A stretch of 64,000 nt of DNA from positions 5,890,001-5,954,000 of the forward strand of contig JAWPMV010000001.1 of NCBI GenBank assembly GCA_033391075.1, read 5' to 3'. This document shows, one piece after another, positions 35,522 to 45,508 of this stretch. The position numbers and the translations under genes were made by a program. The notes beneath the pieces were generated by a model, which ran no database searches, was not told the DNA's origin, and saw nothing but the letters and a program-made list of their open reading frames with translations. The stretch is from Bacteroidia bacterium (GTDB taxonomy: Bacteria; Bacteroidota; Bacteroidia; J057). Position 1 is the first letter of the stretch. Each line of letters begins with the position of its first letter.

Positions 35522-38494
35522 ATGAACCACATGAAAAGCGCGCTGGAATCGAAATTAAGCATCTTAGAAGCTTCCCTCGATGGAGAGCTCTACTATGATT
35601 CCATGATGCGAGCACTCTATGCTACTGACGCATCTGTATATCGTGAACTTCCCCTGGCTGTGGCCATGCCCAGGCATGCAGAAGATGTAAAACAACTCAT
35701 TCATTTTGCCCATACAGAAGGGACTTCTCTTATCCCCAGGACCGCCGGGACCTCCCTGGCAGGACAATGTGTGGGTCAAGGCATAGTCGTCGACTGTAGC
35801 CGCTATATGACCCGAATTCTTGAACTCAATGAAGAGGAGTCCTGGGTACGGGTTCAGCCGGCCGTAGTACGAGATGATCTCAATGTTCATTTAAAGCCTC
35901 ATGGCTTTTTATTTGGTCCCAATACCTCCACCTCCAATCGCGCCATGATCGGAGGTATGGTAGGAAACAATTCTTCCGGCACCTATTCTTTGGTGTATGG
36001 AACTACCCGGGATCATCTCATGGAGGTTCGCGCCATTTTGAGTGATGGCTCGGATGTGATTTTCAAGGAACTGACAGAGAAAGAGTTTCAGGCGAAACTT
36101 GAATTGGACAATCTCGAAGGAGAAATTTATCGCCACCTGGTAGAAGAGCTCAGCGATGAAGCGCAAAGGAATCGCATCCGTAAGGAATTTCCCAAAGCCA
36201 GCATTCATAGAAGAAACACCGGTTATGCCTTAGATCTACTGCTGGAGACTGAAGTTTTTTCTACCAAAGATATTCCCTTCAACTTCTGCAAGTTGATCGC
36301 TGGCTCGGAAGGGACCCTGGCATTTATAACAGAAATCAAGATCCATATTGATCCCTTGCCTCCTCCAGAGATCGGTCTGATCTGCGTTCACTTCAATTCT
36401 GTAGGAGAATCTCTCAAAGCAGTTCTTCAGGTCATGGAGCATAAACCTCGTGCGGTAGAGTTGATGGATAAAATCATCATGGATCGCACCAAGGATAGCC
36501 TCATGTACAGAGACTATCGCTTCTTCATCAAAGGCGATCCGGAAGCCATTCTGGTGATAGAAGTTGGAGGAGAGACAGAGGATGAAGTAGACCAAAAGCT
36601 GGACAAGCTGGAAATAAATCTTAAGAACACTGGATTTGGCTACCATTACCACAAGGTTTTTGGAGACAAAATCAAGAAAGTATGGAACCTTCGAAAAGCA
36701 GGCCTGGGTCTGCTCTTTAATATAAAAGGAGATAGAAAATACGTAGCCGTAATTGAAGATACAGCCGTCCATATCGAGGACCTTCCCGACTACATTTCTG
36801 AATTTGGGGAAATGATGGATCGCTATGGACAAACCTCTGTGTATTATGCCCATGCAGGAGCAGGAGAAATCCACCTTCGCCCCATCCTGAACCTAAAGGA
36901 TCCGGATGATCGCAAAATGTTCCGCAAGATTGGACATGATACAGCCGTCTTGGTAAAAAAATTCCAGGGTTCACTCAGTGGAGAGCATGGAGATGGAAGA
37001 GTAAGGGGGGAATTTATTCCCATCATGGTGGGAGAAGAGAATTATGAATTATTCCGCCGTTTAAAGGATAAATGGGATCCTAAGCATATTTTTAATCCCG
37101 GCAAAATCGTCAATGCGCCTCCTATGGATGTTTCCATGCGCTTCGACGAAAATCCTCCAGAGAAAAGATACGATACCGCCTTTGATTTTAGTTCGACTGA
37201 TGGTATCCTGAGAGCTACGGAGAAATGTAATGGTTCTGGCGATTGTCGGAAAACCCATTTATCCGGAGGTACCATGTGCCCCAGTTATATGGCCACGCGT
37301 CAGGAAAAAGATACAACAAGAGCCAGGGCTAATATCCTCCGAGAAGTACTTACTCGATCTGAGGCAGAAAATCCTTTTGCCAATGATGACATTTACAATG
37401 TGATGGATCTTTGTCTCTCTTGTAAAGGTTGTGCATCAGAGTGTCCTTCAAATGTAAATGTGGCAACCCTCAAAGCAGAATTTCAGCATCAATATTACAA
37501 GACGCACGGAATTCCCTTTCGTTCGAAAGCTTTCGCCAATATCTCCCGCTTAAATGGGCTGGGATCAATTGCTCCCGGACTGACCAATTTCTTTCTCCAA
37601 AAAGCGGGAAGTGGCCTGGTAAAAAGCATCTTGAAACTTGCACCTAAAAGGAAACTACCCGGACTCTACCATACCACCCTGAGAAAGTGGTACAAGAAAG
37701 TATATAAGAATATAGTTACCGGTCCGGTTGAAGCGGGTTCCAAAGGCAAAGTATACTTCTTTTGCGATGAGTTTAGCAATTTCAATGATACCGAAATCGG
37801 CATCATTGCCATTCGCTTATTACATGCCCTCGGATATGAGGTAATCATGCCGAATCATGTGGAGAGTGGAAGGGCACATATTTCTAAAGGCATCCTAAAT
37901 CCGGTCAAAAAGCTGGCAAGGAAGAATGTTGAAATCTTTAGTCAATTGGTCAGTGCGGATACGCCATTGATCGGACTTGAGCCTTCTGCAATTCTGAGTT
38001 TTAGAGATGAATATCCCCTACTGGTTCCGGAAAACATGAAGGAGGCTGCAATTAAATTGGGAGAAAATGCCCTAATGATAGATGAGTTTCTCTCCAGGGA
38101 AATCGATGCAGGCAATCTGGATGAATCTTTATTCTCCGATCAGGAGAAAGACATCCTCCTGCATGGACATTGCCATCAAAAAGCTTTATCCTCTGTCAAT
38201 CATAGTCAAAAGATTCTTTCTCTTCCCAGCAATTATGAAGTCGAAATTATTCCTTCCGGTTGTTGCGGTATGGCGGGTTCATTTGGCTATGAAGCTGAAC
38301 ACTTTGACCTATCTATGAAAATAGGAGAACTTGTCCTCTTCCCCAGTATCCGAAAAGCCCCGGAAAAAATGGTAGTCGCGCCTGGTACCAGTTGCAGACA
38401 TCAGATCATGGATGGCACCAATCGGAAAGCTATGCATCCGGTAGAAGTGCTTTGGAATGCCCTGGAAGGAAGAGATAGAAGCAATGAGGATTAG
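35522..38494 (+). CDS. FAD-linked oxidase fused to a GlpC-like Fe-S domain (D-lactate/glycolate dehydrogenase-like)
   Basis: A 990-residue fusion. The first 540 residues are a GlcD/Dld-type FAD oxidase: PRTAGTSLAGQCVG, then NNSSGTYSLVYGTTRDH, then AGSEGTLAFITE and GEHGDGRVRGEF. Around 565-650 lie two iron-sulfur motifs (CNGSGDC..., CLSCKGCASECP), and the last 260 residues are a CCG-type region (GHCHQKAL at about 880, GCCGMAG at about 915, TSCRH near the end). Single-chain proteins like this (YdiJ/Dld-II type) oxidise 2-hydroxy acids such as D-lactate or D-2-hydroxyglutarate into the respiratory chain. There is no lactate permease adjacent. Confidence 0.92.
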   Translation: MNHMKSALESKLSILEASLDGELYYDSMMRALYATDASVYRELPLAVAMPRHAEDVKQLIHFAHTEGTSLIPRTAGTSLAGQCVGQGIVVDCSRYMTRILELNEEESWVRVQPAVVRDDLNVHLKPHGFLFGPNTSTSNRAMIGGMVGNNSSGTYSLVYGTTRDHLMEVRAILSDGSDVIFKELTEKEFQAKLELDNLEGEIYRHLVEELSDEAQRNRIRKEFPKASIHRRNTGYALDLLLETEVFSTKDIPFNFCKLIAGSEGTLAFITEIKIHIDPLPPPEIGLICVHFNSVGESLKAVLQVMEHKPRAVELMDKIIMDRTKDSLMYRDYRFFIKGDPEAILVIEVGGETEDEVDQKLDKLEINLKNTGFGYHYHKVFGDKIKKVWNLRKAGLGLLFNIKGDRKYVAVIEDTAVHIEDLPDYISEFGEMMDRYGQTSVYYAHAGAGEIHLRPILNLKDPDDRKMFRKIGHDTAVLVKKFQGSLSGEHGDGRVRGEFIPIMVGEENYELFRRLKDKWDPKHIFNPGKIVNAPPMDVSMRFDENPPEKRYDTAFDFSSTDGILRATEKCNGSGDCRKTHLSGGTMCPSYMATRQEKDTTRARANILREVLTRSEAENPFANDDIYNVMDLCLSCKGCASECPSNVNVATLKAEFQHQYYKTHGIPFRSKAFANISRLNGLGSIAPGLTNFFLQKAGSGLVKSILKLAPKRKLPGLYHTTLRKWYKKVYKNIVTGPVEAGSKGKVYFFCDEFSNFNDTEIGIIAIRLLHALGYEVIMPNHVESGRAHISKGILNPVKKLARKNVEIFSQLVSADTPLIGLEPSAILSFRDEYPLLVPENMKEAAIKLGENALMIDEFLSREIDAGNLDESLFSDQEKDILLHGHCHQKALSSVNHSQKILSLPSNYEVEIIPSGCCGMAGSFGYEAEHFDLSMKIGELVLFPSIRKAPEKMVVAPGTSCRHQIMDGTNRKAMHPVEVLWNALEGRDRSNED

Positions 38495-38556
38495 AAAATA
38501 AGCTCTATCTTGAGCTTTTTCTCATTTCCCCTAAAAAGCATAAGGCCAGACGTAGC

Positions 38557-39861
38557 GTGAAGAATTCCCAGAAAATAGGACTGTATACCGCAATGGCGGT
38601 TGTGATCGCCAATATGATTGGTACAGGTGTATTTACCAGCCTGGGTTTTCAGGTAGTGGAAATACAATCGGTGTTTGTACTCATGCTACTTTGGATCACA
38701 GGAGGGGTTCTGGCTTTTTGTGGGGCTGTCAGTTATGCTGAGCTGGGAGCCGTAATGCCTCGTTCCGGAGGTGAATATCATTTTCTCTCGAAAATTTATC
38801 ATCCGGCTCTGGGTTTTGTTGGGGGATGGATCTCCGCAACTGTCGGTTTCGCTGCCCCTGTTGCCCTTGCAGCAATTACCTTTGGAAAATATTTACAAGG
38901 CGTTTTTCCCGGATGGAATGCTGAAGTTCTGGCTATAATCGTTTTGATAGCTGTTACCTATGCCCATTTACATACGGTAAAAAACAGTGGCCGCTTTCAG
39001 CGACTATTTACAGCCATAAAGTTATTGCTGGTCTTTGCTTTCATTGCGGGTACTTTCCTCTTTACACCGGAACCTCAAAATCTCAGCTTATTCCCGGAAG
39101 TAGGGGATGGAAAGCTCCTGCTGGGTTCGGCATTTGCGGTCTCTTTGATTTATGTTTCCTATGCTTATACAGGCTGGAATGCAGCTACCTACCTCATCAA
39201 TGAGATGGAAAATCCTCAAAAACATTTGCCCATAGCATTAGGCGGAGGAACCCTCATTGTGATGACGCTATATGTACTGCTCAATTACTCCTTCCTTTAT
39301 GCTGCCCCTATGGATGCGCTTGCCAATGAAGTCGAGGTGGGTTTCATTGCCGCCACCTTTGCCTTCAATACAGGCGTAGCTAAATTTATGGGTGTGGTAC
39401 TGGCCCTTCTCCTTGTTTCTACGGTAAGTTCTATGGTCTTTGCCGGGCCAAGGGTGATTCAAGTCATGGGACAGGACTATCCGGCCTTCAAAGCCATGTC
39501 CAAGACCAATGCACATGGCGTTCCGGTTCGTGCCATTCTCATTCAGTCAACAATTTCTCTTTTATTCATCATTACGTCCTCCTTTGATAAGATTCTCGTA
39601 TTTGCAGGCTTCACCCTGGGTTGTACGACCTTTTTAGCAGTACTTTCTCTCCTCGTCCATAGATGGAAACATAAAGACATAGAACGTCCCTACAAAGCCT
39701 GGGGCTATCCACTTTCCCCTATCATCTACCTCGTCCTCATGGGCTGGACCCTTACTTATCTCCTGATCGAACAAACCCAGGAATCAGTAGCGGGACTTGC
39801 GCTCGGCGGCATAGGATTATTGTTATACTATTTTGGGAACCGGGAGAAAGCAGATACGTAG
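38557..39861 (+). CDS. APC-family amino acid permease
   Basis: A 434-residue membrane protein with about twelve helices. VVIANMIGTGVF in helix 1 is the APC GxG substrate-binding motif, and SYAELGAVMPRSGGEYHFL follows in helix 2-3. It starts with GTG at 38557; the first helix begins 8 residues later, so this start is sound. It probably imports or exchanges an amino acid or polyamine. The 9-bp gap to dgkA suggests co-transcription. Confidence 0.9.
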   Translation: MKNSQKIGLYTAMAVVIANMIGTGVFTSLGFQVVEIQSVFVLMLLWITGGVLAFCGAVSYAELGAVMPRSGGEYHFLSKIYHPALGFVGGWISATVGFAAPVALAAITFGKYLQGVFPGWNAEVLAIIVLIAVTYAHLHTVKNSGRFQRLFTAIKLLLVFAFIAGTFLFTPEPQNLSLFPEVGDGKLLLGSAFAVSLIYVSYAYTGWNAATYLINEMENPQKHLPIALGGGTLIVMTLYVLLNYSFLYAAPMDALANEVEVGFIAATFAFNTGVAKFMGVVLALLLVSTVSSMVFAGPRVIQVMGQDYPAFKAMSKTNAHGVPVRAILIQSTISLLFIITSSFDKILVFAGFTLGCTTFLAVLSLLVHRWKHKDIERPYKAWGYPLSPIIYLVLMGWTLTYLLIEQTQESVAGLALGGIGLLLYYFGNREKADT

Positions 39862-39870
39862 AATTCTGAG

Positions 39871-40245
39871 ATGAGTATGATCAAATTCCTCCAACAAAGG
39901 CTCAAAAGTTTTGGCTATGCCTTCAAAGGTATTGCCACCTTTTTCTCTGATGAGGCGCATCCCAAAATTCACCTGCTCGCCATTCTTGTCATTACGGCAT
40001 TGGGATTTTATCTGGGGCTCAATACTACGGAGTGGTGTCTCATCATCATTTGTATGGCCCTTACGCTTTGTGCAGAAGCTTTCAATAGTGCGTTGGAAGC
40101 TTTGACTGATTTGGTTTCTCCCGATCATCATCCTCTGGCCGGAAAAGCAAAGGACATAGCAGCAGGAGCTGTACTGCTTACGGTTATATTCGGAGGAATT
40201 GTTTGGGGCATTATTTTCCTGCCGAAGATTTTTGCCTTGTTTTAG
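39871..40245 (+). CDS. dgkA: Diacylglycerol/undecaprenol kinase
   Basis: A 124-residue protein with three membrane helices. AEAFNSALEALTDLVSPDHH followed by PLAGKAKDIAAGAVL is the DgkA signature, with the catalytic Glu and the E..N....E metal-binding region. It phosphorylates diacylglycerol or undecaprenol at the inner membrane to recycle lipid carriers. It follows the APC permease by 9 bp. Confidence 0.92.
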   Translation: MSMIKFLQQRLKSFGYAFKGIATFFSDEAHPKIHLLAILVITALGFYLGLNTTEWCLIIICMALTLCAEAFNSALEALTDLVSPDHHPLAGKAKDIAAGAVLLTVIFGGIVWGIIFLPKIFALF

Positions 40246-40284
40246 GGGAAATTCAACCCACCAAAACCCTTTCGCGCGAGCCCC

Positions 40285-40313
40285 ATTTCCCTTAATGCTC
40301 AATTAATGGAAAT
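40285..40313. repeat. 12-bp stem hairpin downstream of dgkA
   Basis: ATTTCCCTTAAT pairs with ATTAATGGAAAT at 11 of 12 positions around GCTCA. There is no T-run, so it is not a typical terminator. Confidence 0.5.
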
Positions 40314-40423
40314 GCGCTACAAGCCCTGACTCTCTTTGGCTACGCGGGTCGTTTCCATTTTTTGCGATACAGTGGTAACTAAGCCATGTCCAGCAAAATC
40401 GACTTATATCTGTCCTTAACAGC

Positions 40424-40515
40424 TGTCATCCCGGCCTTAACCTAAGAGCCGGGATCCCTAGCAAACACAGGATAAGGCTAGAGTTCCCGGACACCTAATA
40501 GGTTCCGGGATGACA
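40424..40515. repeat. TGTCAT palindromic element, copy 1 (four-way-junction shape)
   Basis: TGTCATCCCGG (40424-40434) is perfectly complementary to CCGGGATGACA (40505-40515). Between them are three smaller hairpins: CCGG..CCTAAG..CCGG, CCGGGATCCCTAGC with GCTAGAGTTCCCGG, and CCGGACACCTA with TAGGTTCCGG. This cloverleaf plan with TGTCAT ends recurs at 50277 and 56102. Confidence 0.85.
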
Positions 40516-40637
40516 AAATTTTTTGTTTAGTTTTCAACTATAGAACTGAAATCCTTTTTCTTTTTTGGTCCAGCGGCTCGTTTCCTTTGTTGCTTAAAAA
40601 GAGACACGGGCCAAAAGCGGAAGGCTTCCCAGGACTC

Positions 40638-42767
40638 CTATCGCAATTGCAACAAAAACTTCTCAAAAAAGACTGCATCATCTACTTCGATTTTCATCAA
40701 ATAGGCTCCGGAAGCAGGGAGCTCAAGCAGTAGATTTTCTTCCATCAATCCCCATTTTTCGCCTATATTTTTCTGCATCAATTCTCTCCCTTGCAGATCA
40801 AATATCGAATATTTCACATTTTCTCCATGCAGATTATTCAGGCTCAGCTTCATTTGGCCGGAACTGGGATTAGGATAAAGTTTAACAGCATGAAGTTCTG
40901 CCAACTCTGGCTCTATTCCTACCAGATTACAGCTTCCTTCGATGCGGATATTGTCGAGGTAGATATTGTTGCCGAAATCTGAAACGGTCTCAAATCGCAA
41001 GGCAAATTGAGATTGACCGGCATAGGCACTCAAATCTATTTCTACACATGCTGCTCCATCTCCGGCATAACACCAATCCTCGTCTGCCGCTGGAACAAAC
41101 GGGCCAGGATTGCTTCCCGTTGGAGGAGCTGTTGCGAAACTTTGCATACCATCATCTCCCATTCTGATCAATACATCTGAAAAAGTATTACCTCCATCTG
41201 TGGAAGCATAAATGATCAGGCTGTCCCTTTCTGTTCCTGCTTCCTGCACATAGCTGTAATCAAAATTAAAGCTGATATTATCGACCTCACTTAAATCAAT
41301 AGTCGGAGAAATGAGTCCATCCCTTGCCCCAACAGCTGCATAAAAATATAATTGGACATAAGCGCTATTGCTACCCGCTCTGTTTCCTCCTGCTGCCTGG
41401 GTCTCCCAGCTCAGAGCATTGTCTGGGTTGTCGATGGTCCAGCTCGCAGGAATTCCATTTTCAAATTGCTCCTCAAATACGATAGCAGGATCGCTGCTAT
41501 TGACGGTGATTTGATCTGTGAGGCTTAAGGTCCGATTTCCAAAGGAATTGCCGACTTCCAGACTTACTGAATAAATTCCTGCTGTGGGATAGGTAACCAG
41601 CGGATTGGGATCCGTAGAAGTTGCAGGAATTCCTCCCGGAAAACTCCAGTTCCATTCATCGGGATCATTTACAGAAGCGTCAGTAAAACGAATCGACTGT
41701 CCTGCACAAACTATGGTACTGCTACTTGTAAAGGCCACTGCAGGCGGAAGATCTTCTGTACAGCTATTTGCATTAGCGAGTATACCTCTACGCGGAGAAT
41801 TTGTCAGTACCGTTCGCATACGCGTCTTTTGATCCTGGGTGAAGATATTCATACAGGCATCATCTGAGGAGTCCATATAATTTCTCACCATGTCCGCGGA
41901 GCTACAAGAGACGTGGCCTACATCACAGCCAAAGTTCTGTGCATCGGTTTGTGGCGTATCATCACAAAAATCATCCTGGCTACATCCGCCACGATCTCTT
42001 CCTTCCAGATGAAATACACCCAACCAATGCCCAATCTCGTGGGTAGCGGTTCGGCCTTCATTGTATGGAAAAGAAAGATTACCGGTTCGACCGAAAAAGG
42101 TCGGGGCTACCACTATCCCATCTGTACTGGCACCCCCATTGTCTGCGGGAAGCCCATTGATTCCGGCCATATTGGGAAATTGGGCGAACCCCAGCACATT
42201 GCCCGTAATCTCTGCTACCCAGATATTGAGATAGCGATCCGGATCCCAGAAAGTCAGGGGTTTGATATTATTGTCAATATAGATATCGGACCAGGGTGGA
42301 GCGGTCCAGCTGAAATCATTGCGGTCAATTCGGTTGATGCCTCTTTCCAGTAAAGGATCTCCATTAGGATCGAGCGTGGCCGGACAAAATTCTATTTCTA
42401 TATCAGCTCCAACCGGATCATTGTTAAAACCAGGCGTTCCTGACTTTTTTCTAAAGTCTTCATTTAGTACCTCAATTTGAGACATGACCTGTTCCATACT
42501 CAAATTGCTTCCCACGCCTACATCTTCTCCATTGTGAACGATATGGACGATAACAGGTAAGGTCAGTAGCATGCGATTTTCGATTCGATTGGCGCCCAAA
42601 GCTATATTTCTCTGCATAAGCATCTCGAAATCATCCAGGCTTCCCAATGAGGGATCATTCGCCCGACGAATACTATCCATTTCCATTGCCCGACAAAGCC
42701 TTCTGCCTTGCCCATAAACATCTATACATAGCAGTAAAAACCCCAAAAGGAAGACGGTATATCTCAT
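40638..42767 (-). CDS. M43 (pappalysin-like) zinc metalloprotease with PKD domain and T9SS tail
   Basis: A 709-residue secreted protein with a signal peptide (MRYTVFLLGFLLLCIDVYGQ). THEIGHWLGVFH (His 243, Glu 244, His 247, His 253) is the metzincin zinc site, with the Met-turn in MVRNYMD about 50 residues later. A PKD domain is at about 345-425 (EWNWSFPGGIP, VTYPTAGIYSVSLEV) and a MAM-like jellyroll at 430-620. The end (KLYPNPSSGQMKLSL ... GAYLMKIEVDD) is a T9SS type A sorting domain. It should be a cell-surface or released protease. Confidence 0.92.
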   Translation of the reverse strand: MRYTVFLLGFLLLCIDVYGQGRRLCRAMEMDSIRRANDPSLGSLDDFEMLMQRNIALGANRIENRMLLTLPVIVHIVHNGEDVGVGSNLSMEQVMSQIEVLNEDFRKKSGTPGFNNDPVGADIEIEFCPATLDPNGDPLLERGINRIDRNDFSWTAPPWSDIYIDNNIKPLTFWDPDRYLNIWVAEITGNVLGFAQFPNMAGINGLPADNGGASTDGIVVAPTFFGRTGNLSFPYNEGRTATHEIGHWLGVFHLEGRDRGGCSQDDFCDDTPQTDAQNFGCDVGHVSCSSADMVRNYMDSSDDACMNIFTQDQKTRMRTVLTNSPRRGILANANSCTEDLPPAVAFTSSSTIVCAGQSIRFTDASVNDPDEWNWSFPGGIPATSTDPNPLVTYPTAGIYSVSLEVGNSFGNRTLSLTDQITVNSSDPAIVFEEQFENGIPASWTIDNPDNALSWETQAAGGNRAGSNSAYVQLYFYAAVGARDGLISPTIDLSEVDNISFNFDYSYVQEAGTERDSLIIYASTDGGNTFSDVLIRMGDDGMQSFATAPPTGSNPGPFVPAADEDWCYAGDGAACVEIDLSAYAGQSQFALRFETVSDFGNNIYLDNIRIEGSCNLVGIEPELAELHAVKLYPNPSSGQMKLSLNNLHGENVKYSIFDLQGRELMQKNIGEKWGLMEENLLLELPASGAYLMKIEVDDAVFFEKFLLQLR

Positions 42768-42892
42768 TCCAGTTCTTTTGTCCCAAGAAATCTAAGTTTT
42801 TGCTTACAAACAAGGATAAAATTTGGGAGACAGGCTTTTTCAACTTGCCCCTCAGTCAATTTTTTGCAAATTGAAGGCAAGAATATTACCTC

Positions 42893-43426
42893 ATGCAACT
42901 GATCATAGCTTCCCGCAATCCTATCAAAGTCAATGCTAGCCTCAAAGGCTTTCAGGCCATGTTTCCCCAGGAATCTTTTGAAGTAGAAGGCGTCTCGGTA
43001 GCCTCCGATGTATCCGACCAACCCATGAGCGATACAGAAACTCTCCAGGGAGCTATCAACCGGGCTCATCATGCAAAGGAGCTTTATCCAAAGGCAGATT
43101 TTTGGGTTGGAATAGAGGGAGGATTAGAAGAAAGGGAGGAAGATTATCATGCTTTTGCCTGGGTCTATGTATTGAGTCATACACAAAAGGGTCAAAGCAG
43201 AAGTGCATCCTTTCAACTCCCGCCGCAAGTTTGCCAATTGATCAGGCAAGGAATGGAACTGGGAGATGCAGATGATGTTGTGTTTGGAAGCAAAAATTCC
43301 AAACAGGCAAATGGCGCAGTAGGTTTACTGAGTGGAGATGCAATTGTGCGGGAAACGCTCTACATTCCTGCAGTTACCCTTGCTTTGGTTCCTTTCAGAA
43401 ATCAGGATTTATTTAGGCAGGAGTAG
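42893..43426 (+). CDS. yjjX: Non-canonical purine nucleoside triphosphatase (inosine/xanthosine triphosphatase)
   Basis: A 177-residue protein with the YjjX/NTPase_I-T signature: IIASRNPIKVNA at the N-terminus, VSDQPMSDTETLQGAINRA and FWVGIEGGLE. It removes ITP/XTP from the nucleotide pool, preventing misincorporation. It overlaps the convergent membrane-protein gene by 14 bp at its 3' end. Confidence 0.9.
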   Translation: MQLIIASRNPIKVNASLKGFQAMFPQESFEVEGVSVASDVSDQPMSDTETLQGAINRAHHAKELYPKADFWVGIEGGLEEREEDYHAFAWVYVLSHTQKGQSRSASFQLPPQVCQLIRQGMELGDADDVVFGSKNSKQANGAVGLLSGDAIVRETLYIPAVTLALVPFRNQDLFRQE

Positions 43427-43895
43427 ATTCGAGGAAAGCCTGAATGTGTTTGCCCAGATATTCCAGCTTTTGTAGATCAGCTGTATTCTTCTGCTGAAGG
43501 GCAAACCATTTCTCCTGCTCATCCTTAACACTCAATCTGTATTTTGCAGGATTCCCTTTTTGGTCGATTCTCAAGCCCTGAATCTCGGATAAAGGTTTAT
43601 CTATAATGAGTTTTTTCGTCCAGCCTTTTCTATGGTAAAGTTTGAAATTGTCATTTTCCTTATCGAAAATGGCTTTACTGGTCCGAAGCAGGAAGGTAAA
43701 GCCTGCGAGCGAGGCCAGGCAGAGTACTCCTCCCATCCAATAGGTAAAGCGATAGGTGGACTGGGCACCAAAATGTCTGGCTGTTCCCACAGTAAGTGAA
43801 ACACCTGCTACGAATAAGGATGCCAGGATACCTTGCAAGAGTAATCCTCTTTGTTCTACTACCAGTTTTTTTGCGGTATGTTCGGTTATGTCCAT
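43413..43895 (-). CDS. Two-helix membrane protein, unknown function
   Basis: A 160-residue protein with two membrane helices (about 19-38 and 49-70) and a cytosolic C-terminal part of about 90 residues whose strand pattern (KLYHRKGWTKKLIIDKPLSEIQGLRID) is like a bacterial PH-type domain. I do not recognise the family with certainty. It converges on yjjX with a 14-bp overlap. Confidence 0.65.
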   Translation of the reverse strand: MDITEHTAKKLVVEQRGLLLQGILASLFVAGVSLTVGTARHFGAQSTYRFTYWMGGVLCLASLAGFTFLLRTSKAIFDKENDNFKLYHRKGWTKKLIIDKPLSEIQGLRIDQKGNPAKYRLSVKDEQEKWFALQQKNTADLQKLEYLGKHIQAFLESTPA

Positions 43896-44023
43896 AATCT
43901 GTACCTCATTAACAAGAAAAAGCCCCTCAAATACGCCAAATTCCCTCTTTCTTCAAAGGAAAAGAGATTTCTGCGAAAAGGGTTCTCTTTTTTCTCGATT
44001 TATTCGCAATTTTAACCCCCGAA

Positions 44024-44569
44024 ATGAAAGCAGATAAACTAGACCTCTTTCCCAAAGGAAAACTCCAGATCACCTTACTGAGGCTTTGCCATCAATTGAT
44101 GGAAAAGTATGATGATTTTTCTCATGTTGTATTGCTGGGGGTTCAAACCAGCGGTGTACACCTGGGCCGAAGAATTCAGGCCATGATGAAAGAACTGGTG
44201 GGAGTAGATCTCCTGACCGGGGAATTGGATGCTACTTTCTTCCGCGATGATTTCCGCATGCGAAAAGAACCGCTGGAACCCAATCGTACTAATATTGATT
44301 TTCTGATCGAAGACAAACATGTCATTCTGCTGGATGATGTGCTCTATACCGGTCGTACCATACGAGCTGGCCTGGATGCTATGCTTGCTTATGGAAGGCC
44401 CAAAAGTGTAGAGCTCTTTGTACTGGTTGATCGAAAACATAAGCGCGAATTACCCATCCAGCCCTCTTATGTAGGAATTCAGGTAGATACCATCAAGACC
44501 CAAAGGGTATTGGTAAATCTAAAAGAAGCAGGAGGCAAAGATCAGGTTTTACTGGTTTCACAGGAATAG
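44024..44569 (+). CDS. pyrR: PyrR: pyrimidine-operon regulator/uracil phosphoribosyltransferase-like
   Basis: A 181-residue phosphoribosyltransferase-fold protein. VILLDDVLYTGRTIRAGLDA (100-119) is the PRPP-binding loop and LLGVQTSGVHLGRRI the N-terminal part typical of PyrR. In Bacillus it binds pyr mRNA to promote attenuation and has weak UPRTase activity. It precedes pyrB by 9 bp, the expected operon. No clear PyrR-binding anti-antiterminator was found upstream. Confidence 0.92.
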   Translation: MKADKLDLFPKGKLQITLLRLCHQLMEKYDDFSHVVLLGVQTSGVHLGRRIQAMMKELVGVDLLTGELDATFFRDDFRMRKEPLEPNRTNIDFLIEDKHVILLDDVLYTGRTIRAGLDAMLAYGRPKSVELFVLVDRKHKRELPIQPSYVGIQVDTIKTQRVLVNLKEAGGKDQVLLVSQE

Positions 44570-44578
44570 AATAAGCAA

Positions 44579-45508
44579 ATGGCATTAAGTACGAGGCATC
44601 TACTGGGCATCAAATATATCACGGCTGAGGATATGCATAGTATCTTCGAAACCGCGGATAATTTCAAAGAAGTCATCAACAGGCCCATTAAAAAAGTCCC
44701 TTCACTCAGAGATATTACCATAGCCAACCTGTTTTTCGAAAACTCTACCCGAACCAGAATTTCCTTTGAATTGGCAGAAAAAAGACTTTCTGCTGATGTG
44801 GTCAATTTTTCGGCTTCGTCTAGCAGTGTGAAAAAAGGAGAAACCCTGCTGGATACCGTCAATAATATTCTGGCGATGAAGGTGGACATGGTGGTTATGC
44901 GACATCCTCATCCCGGAGCGCCAGTTTACCTGAGTAAACATATTCCCGCCCAGATCATCAATGCTGGCGATGGAACGCATGAGCATCCGACCCAGGCTTT
45001 ATTAGACTGCTTTTCTCTAAGAGAGAACTTTGGCTCTTTCAAAGGACTGAAAGTAGCCATCGTGGGCGATATCACACATAGCCGGGTTGCCTTATCCAAT
45101 ATTTTCGCCCTCAAAAAACTGGGAGCTGAAGTAACCGTTTGTGGTCCTCCGACCTTGATCCCTAAACATATTGAAAGTCTGGGAGCCAAGGTAAACTACA
45201 ACCTTTATGAAACCCTCAAATGGTGTGATGCAGTAAATATGCTCCGCATCCAATTGGAAAGACAGGATATCAAATTTTTTCCAAGTCTGAGAGATTATTC
45301 TTTACAATACCAGCTCAATATGGATATGCTGGACCGACTGAATAAAAAACTCGTCATCATGCATCCGGGCCCAATCAATAGAGGAGTAGAAATCACCAGC
45401 GAAGTGGCCGATAGCGATCAATCCGTGATATTGGAGCAGGTACAGAATGGAGTGGCGACACGCATGGCGGTACTTTATCTTTTGGCAGGGGTTAAAGGGG
45501 AGAATTAA
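44579..45508 (+). CDS. pyrB: Aspartate carbamoyltransferase catalytic subunit
   Basis: A 309-residue enzyme that makes carbamoyl aspartate in pyrimidine synthesis. FFENSTRTRISFE (52-64) is the carbamoyl-phosphate motif, HPTQALLDCFSL follows at about 136, and HPGPINRGVEI at about 262 is the C-terminal motif. It is the second gene of a pyrR-pyrB operon; pyrC and the carbamoyl phosphate synthetase genes are not in the window. Confidence 0.95.
   Translation: MALSTRHLLGIKYITAEDMHSIFETADNFKEVINRPIKKVPSLRDITIANLFFENSTRTRISFELAEKRLSADVVNFSASSSSVKKGETLLDTVNNILAMKVDMVVMRHPHPGAPVYLSKHIPAQIINAGDGTHEHPTQALLDCFSLRENFGSFKGLKVAIVGDITHSRVALSNIFALKKLGAEVTVCGPPTLIPKHIESLGAKVNYNLYETLKWCDAVNMLRIQLERQDIKFFPSLRDYSLQYQLNMDMLDRLNKKLVIMHPGPINRGVEITSEVADSDQSVILEQVQNGVATRMAVLYLLAGVKGEN

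Larger units (their letters stand above)
40246..40637. other. Repeat-rich intergenic region
   Basis: A 392-bp gap between dgkA and the convergent metalloprotease gene. It contains a 12-bp stem hairpin (40285-40313), a second possible pairing of AATGGAAA (40306) with TTTCCATT (40352), the palindromic element at 40424-40515, and a GGCTCGTTTC/GAGACACGGGCC stem near 40573-40611. No coding potential was supported. Confidence 0.7.
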
